Assembly: GCA_018269055.1 (NCBI GenBank)
Contig: JAFDVI010000025.1
Location: 74,503 to 138,502, forward strand
DNA from: Acidobacteriota bacterium
GTDB taxonomy: Bacteria > Acidobacteriota > Blastocatellia > RBC074
Length of the DNA: 64,000 nt
Direction of reading: 5' to 3'
This document shows, one piece after another, positions 35,819 to 44,389 of the stretch. The notes beneath the pieces are model-generated. The model was not told the origin of the DNA. It searched no databases and saw only the letters and a program-made list of their open reading frames with translations. A program made the translations under genes and the position numbers. Positions within the stretch are counted from its first letter, which is position 1. The number at the start of each line of letters is the position of its first letter.

Positions 35819-36360
35819 AGCGACCTCCAAAATATAACGGCAAACACTCCACTCTAATAATTTTTGATGGATGAGGGGGCGCGAATCTGGGGCAAACCAA
35901 CCAAGGCTTGCGACTGAATCGGTGAGAACACAGCCCGCGCGCGGGGAGTACTGGGAATCAGCCAACGACGGATAAACTTAATAAAGCCCGATCTTCACGA
36001 TTTCCGAAGCATTTTGCTCAGATCGGTTGCAATGAACACGCTTTTTGGCGCACGACCGGAAGTATATCCGTCCGGCGATGCGATGCAAGCACGAAGATTG
36101 TCCGATTTTTGACGGACACGCGCTGCTCCCTGCTGTGCGATTCGTACTGGGGTTTTGGCACCAAAGCCCGACTCAAAGGTAATGTCGTGGCTGCGATTCT
36201 CAATCCAGATTCGCGTTTTTCCAGATGACCATGGTCCTGTTCCCGTTGTCTGGCTAACTATTTGGTGTACAAAAAGAAAAAGGCGAGAGACGAGTTTCCA
36301 TCATCTCTCGCTGAATGCGCTGCTTCAGGTTATGCGTTGAGGTAAATCGGTCAATGAGAA
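35819..36360. other. Intergenic region, no gene seen
   Basis: Short ORFs here have no ribosome site or recognisable product. The right end carries the terminator of the DUF1501 gene (36271-36311). The left end must carry the promoter of the TIGR03437 gene at 33239-35818. Confidence 0.5.
36271..36311 (-). terminator. Intrinsic terminator of the DUF1800-DUF1501 operon
   Basis: Read on the minus strand, an 8-bp stem GCGAGAGA/TCTCTCGC (36311-36304 with 36290-36283) around a 13-base loop is followed by CTTTTTCTTTTTG. It sits about 50 bases after the DUF1501 stop. Confidence 0.85.
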
Positions 36361-37626
36361 TCAGGCTTTTATCAGCCCTTTGAAATTCGCTGCGTTGACC
36401 TGATACCCGGGGAAAATGGAGTTCAGGTTTGTTGCGCCCAGATGAGTTTTCGCCAGTTCGGCAAACACATCACGAAAATCCGTTGTAATGGCCAAATCGC
36501 GTTGCTCGTTTAGTTCATTCGGCTTTAACCCCGGCCATTTGCCATATACCTTGCCGCCTTTGACCGAACCGCCCAGCGCAAACATGACGCTTCCATGGCC
36601 ATGGTCGGTTCCACGATTGCCATTTTCTTTCGCCGTGCGGCCAAATTCGGTCATCGTCAAAATGACAACTTCCTCGGCGCGATCTTTCAAATCCGCGTAA
36701 AGCGCGGAAATGCCGCTGGCAAATTCGGTGAAGCGATTGGCCAACTGGCCCTGTCCGGAGCCTTGATTGGCGTGCGTATCCCAACCGCTGATGTCCGTGA
36801 AGGCGACTTCCAAGCCAATGTTCGATTTGATGAGTTGGGCGACTTGTTTCAGGCGTTCGCCAAATTGCCCGCGCGGATAAACGACTCCGGCTGTTGGCTG
36901 ATACTGACCCGGATTGACCTGTTTCAGCATTTTGACGGCTTCAAAGGTTTCCTTGCCGGTGCCGCGCAACGCATCGTTGACTGTTTGCTGGTACATCGCT
37001 TCAAACCCGCCCTGTAGGGCTTGTCCCATCTGGCCGCCTCCAGCGCGAATGCCGAAATCGTTGATGCTGTTCATGGCGATTGCGGCGGCTTTGCCCTGCA
37101 TCGTGCGCGGCAGGTTTGCGCCCATCGAAACCGCGCGGAAAGGAGAGGCTTTTGAATCGGGGTTGGCTTGCAAATACCGATTCAACCAACCATCCGTAGT
37201 GCTTTTCACGCCGGGCGTTCCGGACTCCATGTAATCCTGAGCGTCGAAATGCGAGCGCGTGCTGTCCGGTGAGCCCACTGCGTGAATAATTGCCAGTTCG
37301 CCGGAATCGTAAATTGCTTTGAATGGCGCAAGCGATGGGTGCAATCCGAAAAATCCATCCAGATCAATTGCCGTGGTCGCATCGCCACTGTTGGGTCGAG
37401 CAACAGCAATGCTCGGTCGCAAGTTGTAATAGGTATCATCGCCAAATGGCACGACCGCGTTCAATCCGTCCATCGCTCCGCGCTGAAAGATCGTGATCAG
37501 AATTCGTTTGCGCCCGTTTTTACCCGTCTGGGCCAGCGTGCGAGTCAAAAACGATGGGGAAAGTGTCATTGCGCCAACGCTGGCCAGTGCAATTCCACTG
37601 CTTTTCAGGAAAAATCTTCTGTTCAT
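36361..37626 (-). CDS. DUF1501 protein with Tat signal
   Basis: The protein has 421 residues. CAGGAG precedes the ATG. The N-terminus NRRFFLKSSGIALASVGAM is a twin-arginine export signal. The mature part is the DUF1501 fold, an alkaline-phosphatase/sulfatase-like superfamily: ILITIFQRGAMDGLNAVVPF, RSHFDAQDYMESG, ISGWDTHANQG, VILTMTEFGRTAKENGN and GTDHGHG. Acidic and His residues that could bind metal are retained. DUF1501 and DUF1800 genes are regularly paired in Acidobacteriota and Planctomycetota, as here with DUF1800 upstream. The biochemical role is unknown. Confidence 0.92.
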   Translation of the reverse strand: MNRRFFLKSSGIALASVGAMTLSPSFLTRTLAQTGKNGRKRILITIFQRGAMDGLNAVVPFGDDTYYNLRPSIAVARPNSGDATTAIDLDGFFGLHPSLAPFKAIYDSGELAIIHAVGSPDSTRSHFDAQDYMESGTPGVKSTTDGWLNRYLQANPDSKASPFRAVSMGANLPRTMQGKAAAIAMNSINDFGIRAGGGQMGQALQGGFEAMYQQTVNDALRGTGKETFEAVKMLKQVNPGQYQPTAGVVYPRGQFGERLKQVAQLIKSNIGLEVAFTDISGWDTHANQGSGQGQLANRFTEFASGISALYADLKDRAEEVVILTMTEFGRTAKENGNRGTDHGHGSVMFALGGSVKGGKVYGKWPGLKPNELNEQRDLAITTDFRDVFAELAKTHLGATNLNSIFPGYQVNAANFKGLIKA

Positions 37627-37698
37627 CTTCTTGCTCCTGTTTTGTTCCGCAGTTCCTGCGTCGGACGGTTTTCGCCTGAAGCAGGAACTCTAAATCAA

Positions 37699-39531
37699 TT
37701 ACTGCCTTTGGAACTCCGGCGAACCCAGAATCAATCCAACAACTTTCGCGGCGTCCACGGCTTTTGAACCGTCGTTTTTCGCCAACAGTTGTTCGTTCAA
37801 ACTTTTATCTATCGTTGCTCGCGATTGCGGAGAAAGTTCGCCTTTCAGCAGCAGTTTGGCGTACCGATCAACGATTTGCGATGGTTGCAGGGATTCCAGG
37901 TCAGGAACCAGAGCCGCAATGTTGGATCGCGTGCCGGGAATTCGATTGGCCGCCAACGCCAGCGCGAAGTTCATGCGTTCGAGCAATGCGCCTGTGTTCA
38001 CCCAGTATTCGGCTGTATCAGGGTAACCGGTCGGCGGTTGCGCCATAAACAACGCTTCGCCCATTTGCGCAATCCAGCGATGGAATTGCGGGCCAGCCAT
38101 GGTGTCCGCACCGATGGCACGAACTGCACTGACGGTCATTTCAAACGGCGTTTTGATCTTTGCACGGTAATTTTCCGCAGCGAAAAACTCCGGCGAAGTC
38201 AGCATCGTCCGCAGCACTTCGCGAATATCGCCGCCAGTTTTTTTGAAGGTTTCGGCCATTCGGGTGACCAGCGCTTCCGGCGGATTGTCGTTGACGAATT
38301 TGCGAGCGAGTTTTGTTGAAATGAATTTCGCCGTCGAAGGGTGCGTCGCCAGCAGATGAATCACGGCGTATCCATCTTTCTGACCTCCGCCAGCAACAAT
38401 TCTTTTGCCGAGCACGGTTTTTTCGCCGTCGTCGTGAATCATCGGATTGAAGAAAAATTCCGCGCCGTTGCGAGGTTGTTTCAGTGTCCAACCCGTGAAG
38501 CAGCGAGCGACTTCCTGAACGTCTTTTTGCGTGTACCCGCCATCAACGCCCAGCGTGTGAAGCTCCATGATTTCGCGGGCATAATTTTCGTTCAATCCAC
38601 GAGGCGCTCGTTTCAAGCGCTCCATATTATTAGCCATCTGCTGCTTTTCCTGCTCCGTCATCTGGTCGCCGAATCGCGCCTGTCTGCGTTGCAGCACTTT
38701 GGCCATTTGTTCTCGGCGCTGCACGGCTTGGGCGTTCGGCGCGGCGCTCATCCAGTTATCCAGGTAAAACAGCATGGCGGGGCTTTCAGCCGTGGCTTTC
38801 AATAAATCCTCGAACTTGCCAAACACGTTTGGACGAATCACGTCGCGTTCGTAAGTCGTCGTCAGCACGCGATCAGCGCCTTTTTGCAGAAAGACGTTGA
38901 AGTGATTAAACCAGAAATCGGTCATTACTTCCTGTAACTGCCGTTCGCTGTAAACGGCGCGCAGGATTTTGGATTGCTGCAATTCCAGCGCAACCTGCTG
39001 AGGTTGTTTGTAGCCCATTTCTTTGAGCATTTTCTGGATTTCACGGCGTTTGGCCTGATTCGCCGCCTGATCCTGTTCGGTTTGACCGGTTGGTGCGTTT
39101 GCGCCGTTGGCGAAAGCAGGCAATTCCAGGCCTTTCGCCTTCAGTGCCTGCTGAACGACTTGCGGCGGCGGATAATAATTGGCTAGTTCAGCGTTGCTGA
39201 GGTGGATGCTTTCGATGTTTTTCAATTTTTGATCGAGCGTTGTATCCGAGATGCGGTCAGGATGAAGCTGTTCGTCCAGGTATTTTTCCCAACCCATTTT
39301 CATTACACGCTCAACATCGCCCGGCCGTGCGCCAAAGGTAATGCGATCCAGTAAGTGAATTGTTTTTTGTTCGGCGGAAAGGCTTTTGGGCAACGCCGCC
39401 TGAGGTTTTGTTTTAGCCTTTTTGGAATCCTGAGCAAACGCTTGCGGTGAGAACGAAGCCAATGGCATCCCCAGCGCCAGCAAACATGCCAAAGCATTTG
39501 CTCTAAATCGAGCCACGGTAGTTCTTTTCAT
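37699..39531 (-). CDS. DUF1800 protein, secreted
   Basis: The protein has 610 residues. The start is ATG 39531, preceded by GGGGGAAAAC; a GTG five codons earlier is less likely because it overlaps that purine run. A signal peptide is present (ACLLALGMPLASFSPQAFAQ). DUF1800 features are HLLDRITFGARPGDVERV, LQEVMTDFWFNHFNVFLQKG, RGLNENYAREIMELHTLGVD, YTQKDVQEVARCFTGWTL and FVNDNPPEALV. A charged, Gln-rich insertion lies near 120-180. It is followed 72 bases later by the DUF1501 gene and ends with the operon terminator. Confidence 0.92.
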   Translation of the reverse strand: MKRTTVARFRANALACLLALGMPLASFSPQAFAQDSKKAKTKPQAALPKSLSAEQKTIHLLDRITFGARPGDVERVMKMGWEKYLDEQLHPDRISDTTLDQKLKNIESIHLSNAELANYYPPPQVVQQALKAKGLELPAFANGANAPTGQTEQDQAANQAKRREIQKMLKEMGYKQPQQVALELQQSKILRAVYSERQLQEVMTDFWFNHFNVFLQKGADRVLTTTYERDVIRPNVFGKFEDLLKATAESPAMLFYLDNWMSAAPNAQAVQRREQMAKVLQRRQARFGDQMTEQEKQQMANNMERLKRAPRGLNENYAREIMELHTLGVDGGYTQKDVQEVARCFTGWTLKQPRNGAEFFFNPMIHDDGEKTVLGKRIVAGGGQKDGYAVIHLLATHPSTAKFISTKLARKFVNDNPPEALVTRMAETFKKTGGDIREVLRTMLTSPEFFAAENYRAKIKTPFEMTVSAVRAIGADTMAGPQFHRWIAQMGEALFMAQPPTGYPDTAEYWVNTGALLERMNFALALAANRIPGTRSNIAALVPDLESLQPSQIVDRYAKLLLKGELSPQSRATIDKSLNEQLLAKNDGSKAVDAAKVVGLILGSPEFQRQ

Positions 39532-40209
39532 AATGTTTTCCCCCACGACTATTTTCTTGTTCCAGTAAGAAATTATATCCGCGATGTTTGTAGTGCAATC
39601 AGTAAGATGCGTTTGGCAAAATGCAATTGCCAGTCTACATCTTGCTTTATCAGCGATTAACGGCAGGTTAGAGGCGGGTTGGAATAACTTGGCCGAAGAA
39701 AGTCAGGTGTAAAAACAAAAAAAGAACGGTTGCTCAACTGCGTATGGCCTCCCCCAAGAACCATACGCAACCGAACAACCGCTCTATTTGGAAAAGCTCT
39801 TCAACGTTTGACGTCCCCCAACATCTCCCGTCTCCGAGTTTACCTAAACTGCTGAAGCATTGCTTGTCGCCATCCCATTGAGCAACGGCCGTACCAGTGA
39901 CTTCAACTGTGAGAAAAATTCATTTTTAGGTCGCTAAGTTATTGCAAAACAAAGCATATTTTTTGTTCCCCTCATTTTTTCCCGTTTTTGGCAAGGTTAG
40001 AATTATGAAAATTGTGATGCGAAATGTTACAGAGAAATTGTCTTGTTGAATGGTTTTTAGCCATGGTCGTTTCCAGCTTGGGTAGCTCGCCAATCCTCTT
40101 CAAAGATCAAAAGCCGAAAAGACTCAGATGTGGCAAGGCAGAACCAATCGGAGCAGTTTTTACATACCCTTCATTAGGATTCGTGGCGATAATTTCCGAC
40201 TTGTGCTTT
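39532..40209. other. Long intergenic region with an orphan leftward terminator
   Basis: Nothing protein-coding is convincing. A 75-codon rightward frame at 40024-40251 lacks a ribosome site and runs into nth. The only clear structure is the long hairpin plus T-tail at 39711-39785, placed over 400 bases beyond the nth stop. The sequence between 39786 and 40209 might encode a small RNA read leftward. Confidence 0.45.
39711..39785 (-). terminator. Strong intrinsic terminator with long stem, minus strand
   Basis: The 25-base arms 39723-39747 and 39761-39785 pair with a few mismatches around a 13-base loop. On the minus strand the stem is followed by a run of seven or more T and then TTTTT. No gene ends immediately upstream. 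Confidence 0.8.
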
Positions 40210-40902
40210 TCAGATTGCGCTCTGTCCAAAATCACAGTGTTCTATCAATGAACACTGCTCACATCTCGGAGTTTTCGGATGGCAAACACGCCTGCCATGA
40301 GTGATGAGATTTATGTGCAGTGAATAAAATTTCTGGGCTGGAATCAGTTTTTCAATCATCTGGTGAGCCACTGCATCGCTGATCTTTTCCGGCAGAAATC
40401 CCATGCGGCGCAGGATTCTAAAAATATGAGTGTCCATAGGAAAAACGGGACGCTTGCAGGAAAACAGTAAAACACATGCGGCGGTCTTTGGCCCGACGCC
40501 TTTCAGCGAAAGCAGAAAGCTACGCGCTGCTTCAAGAGGAACCGTTTTCAAAAAAGACAGGTCGAGGTTTCCGCGCCGACCTAAAATTTCATTCAAGACG
40601 TTTTTGATAACCACGGATTTCACGTTGGCCAAGCCGCCAGATGTGATGGCAGAAGCAATGCTTGCCGGACGCGAACGCCTAGCCTGTTCCCAATCGGGGA
40701 AGCGCGTTTTCAAACTGGCAAATGCTCTGTGACTGTTGATGTTTGTGGTTGACTGGGAAAGGATCGTGGCGATGAGTTCATCCAACGGGTCTTCAAGACT
40801 CTCATTGTGTGGCACGCCGTAGGTGGCTTCAAGATTTTGCGTAATGAATTTGAACAAACGCCGTTTGTCGGCGATTTTGGCTGAGGAGATTTCAGGATTC
40901 AT
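40210..40902 (-). CDS. nth: Endonuclease III-like base-excision DNA glycosylase/AP lyase
   Basis: The protein has about 230 residues. The HhH-GPD fold shows LSQSTTNINSHRAF, the helix-hairpin-helix with catalytic Lys in LKGVGPKTAACVL, the catalytic Asp in PMDTHIFRILRRMG, and an iron-sulfur loop C-x6-C-x2-C-x5-C at the C-terminus (CHPKTPRCEQCSLIEHC). It removes oxidised pyrimidines and nicks the AP site. The ATG at 40902 shares a base with the TGA of the upstream zinc-ribbon/BON gene; a GTG one codon earlier is an alternative. It is somewhat divergent from canonical Nth, so an Nth paralogue is possible. Confidence 0.88.
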   Translation of the reverse strand: MNPEISSAKIADKRRLFKFITQNLEATYGVPHNESLEDPLDELIATILSQSTTNINSHRAFASLKTRFPDWEQARRSRPASIASAITSGGLANVKSVVIKNVLNEILGRRGNLDLSFLKTVPLEAARSFLLSLKGVGPKTAACVLLFSCKRPVFPMDTHIFRILRRMGFLPEKISDAVAHQMIEKLIPAQKFYSLHINLITHGRRVCHPKTPRCEQCSLIEHCDFGQSAI

Positions 40903-42323
40903 CACAATAAAGACCAGCGCAAAGTGAATTCATATCGTTTTTCGCCGTCTTTCTGGCTGTCGTCAATGCGGATGATTGTGGTGTAACCATTGGTAGCCGA
41001 AGGCTGTTGAACGATGTCAATCTGTCCACGACCCGTTTGCCAGATCAGTTTCACATCCATTGGCGAACGCGGAACCGCGGCGCTAAACGAAGCGCGGACA
41101 TCGCGCGGCGAATTGCCTCCGATATGTCGAACCGAAGCGCTGGAACCGGAGATGACGATTTCTTCCACGCCGTCAACGATGCCGCTCCAGGCAATGGTTC
41201 CATATCGAAGCGTCGTTGCATCCACTCTGGCTTGTTCGGCGCGGGCGCGGCGTTCAGCCTCAGCCCGACGCATCTCATCCAATCGTTTTTCGTACGCTTC
41301 GGTTTCGCGCTTGAGTTTTTCTTCGGCGGCCAATCGCAACGCGGTTTCTTCTTCGCGCTGTTTCGCGGCCAGTTGTTCTCGTCGCAAACGCTCGGCTTCG
41401 CGTTGAGGATCGGGAACGGCAGCGACCTGATTCGTTACAGAATTCGATTGAAGTTCGCCGGAACCGGGTTGCGTTTCCTGAATCTGGCGACGCAACGCAT
41501 CGTCCAGCAACTTGGCCTCGGCCAGATTGAGTTTGATCGGTTCGCCGGAATTGATGGCTGTGCCGGGCTTGATTTGCAAATTATTGACGACAGATTTTAC
41601 GCCTGCCAGCAAACGAACGACGCTTTCAGCCCCGTCTTTTTCGGGTTGATGTTCGGCTGTGCCATTGAGCGTGACAACGCCATCTTTCACTTCAAAAGAA
41701 TATCGCTGGAACCCAAGCGGGTTGTAAGCTGCCAGCGCCGTTTTGACGGATTCAAATAGCGCCTGGTCCGCTTCAATTGCAGGCAAAGGGAGCGGCGAAG
41801 GCTCCAAATTCGGGTCGGGCATTGCCGCCATTGCGGCAGGAACTTTCGCGGCGGCGGCATTGGCGGCTTGAATCACGTCGCGCCGCTGTTGTTTCCACAA
41901 CAGCCAACCGACGATCACCGCCAACAATAACAACGCCAAGCCAACAGCGATCAGCGAAATTTGTGCGCGAGTGAACAACGGAAAACGGCGCTCTTCATCA
42001 TTCGGCGACATCAGAACGAAATTCTGTGGCGGCGCAAACTCGTTTTCATCGTAATAGGAATTTTTTTGCCGAAGCGCGTTGGCTGGGATAACGGATGTAT
42101 TTGCGTGAACAGGCAAGCTTTCATTTTCAGGGTTATTTGTTGCTGAAGCCACAGCGGCAATAGCCGCTCCCGCGGCAACGATGGTCGCGGGATCAACTTC
42201 CACTTTGCCGGCCACCGCCTTCCCATCGGCATTCGCGCGAATCGTGCCGCAACGCGGGCAGACTTTCATAAACGACACCATCGTAATGCCACAACCGGCG
42301 CAATAGATTGTTTCGCTTCCCAT
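40902..42323 (-). CDS. Zinc-ribbon, single-TM protein with BON domain and coiled coil
   Basis: The protein has 473 residues. The N-terminal ribbon is C8xxC11-x10-C22xxC25, the same spacing as the ribbons of the 1.7-12.3 kb operon. A membrane helix lies at about 120-143 (ISLIAVGLALLLLAVIVGWLLW). A BON domain (about 190-255: ALFESVKTALAAYNPLGF, GVVTLNGTAEHQPEKDGAES) probably binds membrane phospholipid. A long Glu/Arg/Ala coiled coil runs from about 310 to 370, and a C-terminal beta domain (VDGVEEIVISGSSASVRHIG) follows. It is probably an inner-membrane protein reaching into the periplasm. It overlaps the nth gene by one base. Confidence 0.88.
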   Translation of the reverse strand: MGSETIYCAGCGITMVSFMKVCPRCGTIRANADGKAVAGKVEVDPATIVAAGAAIAAVASATNNPENESLPVHANTSVIPANALRQKNSYYDENEFAPPQNFVLMSPNDEERRFPLFTRAQISLIAVGLALLLLAVIVGWLLWKQQRRDVIQAANAAAAKVPAAMAAMPDPNLEPSPLPLPAIEADQALFESVKTALAAYNPLGFQRYSFEVKDGVVTLNGTAEHQPEKDGAESVVRLLAGVKSVVNNLQIKPGTAINSGEPIKLNLAEAKLLDDALRRQIQETQPGSGELQSNSVTNQVAAVPDPQREAERLRREQLAAKQREEETALRLAAEEKLKRETEAYEKRLDEMRRAEAERRARAEQARVDATTLRYGTIAWSGIVDGVEEIVISGSSASVRHIGGNSPRDVRASFSAAVPRSPMDVKLIWQTGRGQIDIVQQPSATNGYTTIIRIDDSQKDGEKRYEFTLRWSLL

Positions 42324-42363
42324 TTGTCTGTCTCCAAATTTTTATGGGGAAAAGTTTTCGTTT

Positions 42364-43068
42364 TCAGGCTATCGCAGCCTGACCTTGTCGCAGATGTTTG
42401 TTGAAAAACGCGATGACGGTTTTCCACGCATCTTCCGCGCCGGATTTGCTATAAACCTCCGGTCGGGTGTCGTTGAAAAACGCGTGATCCGCACCCTTAT
42501 AAATCTTTACCTCGCCTGGCTTTGAGTACTGTTTGAGCGCTGTGTCCAACCGCTTCATTTTTTCGACAGTGATCCATTGATCCTTTTCGCCGCCGATGAA
42601 AAGCACTGGGCAACTCAATTTACCGATGACGGTCGTATCCACGGGCACGTCGCCATAAAACGGCGCTGAAGCCTCGACTTTGGCGTGACAGGCCAGCAGC
42701 AACGCGAATGTTCCGCCCATGCAGAACCCTGTGACGCCGATGTTTGTGACTTCAGGATCATTGCGCAGCGCGTTTAGCGCAATTTTCAAAGAATCCAAAC
42801 CTTGCTCCGTTTTCAGCGCCGACATCAAATTACTGGCTTCTTTGGCATCTTTGGTCGTGACGCCGTTGAACAGGTCAACTGCAACGGCGATGAAGCCTTC
42901 CTTGGCGTATCGCTGGGCGATGTCTTCTATATGCGGGGTTAATCCCCACCATTCGTGAACAACCATCACCGCCGGAGCTTTGGAAACGTTTTCCGGTTTG
43001 GCGATGAAAGCGTTGACCTCTTTGCCGTCAGCAGTGAATTTGGTTTTGTTGGTGGCGATTCCAGCCAT
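42364..43068 (-). CDS. Dienelactone hydrolase family alpha/beta hydrolase
   Basis: The protein has 234 residues. The start is ATG 43068, nine bases after AGGAG. It is an alpha/beta hydrolase with nucleophile Cys in GVTGFCMGGTFALL, Asp in GGEKDQW and His in GADHAFFND, which is the Cys-Asp-His triad of dienelactone hydrolases. VVHEWWGLTPHIEDIAQRYA is the family hallmark at the N-terminus. It is cytosolic, hydrolysing lactone or ester substrates, possibly in aromatic breakdown. No pathway neighbours are present to specify the substrate. Confidence 0.93.
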   Translation of the reverse strand: MAGIATNKTKFTADGKEVNAFIAKPENVSKAPAVMVVHEWWGLTPHIEDIAQRYAKEGFIAVAVDLFNGVTTKDAKEASNLMSALKTEQGLDSLKIALNALRNDPEVTNIGVTGFCMGGTFALLLACHAKVEASAPFYGDVPVDTTVIGKLSCPVLFIGGEKDQWITVEKMKRLDTALKQYSKPGEVKIYKGADHAFFNDTRPEVYSKSGAEDAWKTVIAFFNKHLRQGQAAIA

Positions 43069-43354
43069 GTTTGGTTCTCCTATTCCCTCTCGCAAAAAAA
43101 AATGTGACTGCTGTCAAAGCCTTGTCAGGCCTCGGCACCGGAAACTCGCGGTTCAATTCAAGCGTGTGATTGCTCTTTTAGGGGAAGAATTTTGACTAAC
43201 GCAATATAGCCCGCAAGCTCCGAACCGTGCAAGCAAAGCTTTTTGTCACAACGAAATCATCCGGGCTTCAATGCTTGATTAACGGCAGATGGCGCACGAT
43301 AATCCGCGCCTGTTTTTCCGACCAAGAAAAATCCTTCAAGGAGCATCGGCAACT

Positions 43355-44131
43355 ATGTTTGAAAACATCCTGCTCGAACGGCGCGGGCGTGTCGCGCTTG
43401 TGACCATTAATCGGCCTGACAAGCTCAATGCGTTGAACATCAAAACTCGTGAAGAACTGGCCAATGCGCTGGATGAGCTTCGCGCCGATGAGGAAATCCG
43501 CGTTGTGGTATTGACCGGCGCTGGCGAAAAAGCCTTTGTCGCCGGAGCCGATATCAATGAATTTGCAGGCCGCACGGCGGTTCAGCAGCGCGCCGTGATG
43601 AAAGCCCGCAACATCTTCGTCACCGCAGAAGATTTTCCGAAACCGCTGATTGCGATGATCAATGGGTTTTGCCTTGGCGGAGGATGCGAATTGGCATTGT
43701 CCTGTGACATTCGCATCGCTGGCGAAAAGGCGCGCTTCGGCCAGCCGGAAATCAATCTGGGCATCATTCCCGGCGGAGGCGGAACACAGCGATTGACCCG
43801 ACTGGTCGGCGAAGGGAAAGCCATGCAGATGATTTTGACCGGCGAGATGATTGATGCCCAGGAAGCCTTGCGAATTGGCCTGGTCAACGAAGTTCATCCG
43901 GTTGCTGATTTGGAAGCCAAAACGATGGAGCTGGCCAACAAGATTGCCGAAAAAAGTCCTGTCGCGCTGGCAATGGCCAAAACTGCGGTCAAAGCCGCTG
44001 CTCGCACCACGCTCCGCGCCGGATTGGATCAGGAAATTGACCTTTTCGCGCTCTGTTTTTCCAGCGAAGACAAGGAAGAAGGTGTGCGCGCGTTTCTGGA
44101 AAAGCGGAAGCCGGAATTCAAGGGCAGATGA
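43355..44131 (+). CDS. Enoyl-CoA hydratase/isomerase (crotonase family)
   Basis: The protein has 258 residues. The start is ATG 43355, 11 bases after AAGGAG; an earlier in-frame start at 43289 adds a basic extension without support. The crotonase oxyanion-hole motifs AFVAGADINEF and GFCLGGGCELALSCDIRIA are clear. Both catalytic glutamates are present (GGCELA and QPEINLGIIPGGGGTQ). It hydrates trans-2-enoyl-CoA in fatty-acid beta-oxidation or a related pathway. It is a stand-alone gene. Confidence 0.93.
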   Translation: MFENILLERRGRVALVTINRPDKLNALNIKTREELANALDELRADEEIRVVVLTGAGEKAFVAGADINEFAGRTAVQQRAVMKARNIFVTAEDFPKPLIAMINGFCLGGGCELALSCDIRIAGEKARFGQPEINLGIIPGGGGTQRLTRLVGEGKAMQMILTGEMIDAQEALRIGLVNEVHPVADLEAKTMELANKIAEKSPVALAMAKTAVKAAARTTLRAGLDQEIDLFALCFSSEDKEEGVRAFLEKRKPEFKGR

Positions 44132-44178
44132 TTTCCTGCCGGAACGATTAGAGACCCGAAGACCATTTTGAGACAGGG

Positions 44179-44199
44179 AGCGACTCAGTCAGAGTCGCT
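44179..44199. repeat. Short perfect hairpin downstream of enoyl-CoA hydratase
   Basis: The 8-bp arms AGCGACTC/GAGTCGCT (44179-44186 with 44192-44199) flank a 5-base loop. There is no T-run. It may be a weak terminator or a repeat remnant in the 258-base gap before the cytochrome-like gene. Confidence 0.4.
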
Positions 44200-44389
44200 G
44201 GAGCGACGTTTATCCGGATAAAAGCCATCCTGGCTGTCACAATTGGCGGAACGTGGATTGCCATAAAATCGCCGTCCCTAACACGTTTCGAAATTTAAGC
44301 AGACAAAAAATCATCTTTGCGCGTCGTGACGAACTCCAACGCGAACGTCCGCACAAGAAACTCAACTAGCAGGAGCGAACAAAATACTT

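Noticed and set aside
40024..40251. 75-codon rightward ORF between DUF1800 and nth
   Set aside because: No ribosome site, overlaps the 3' end of nth, no recognisable product.
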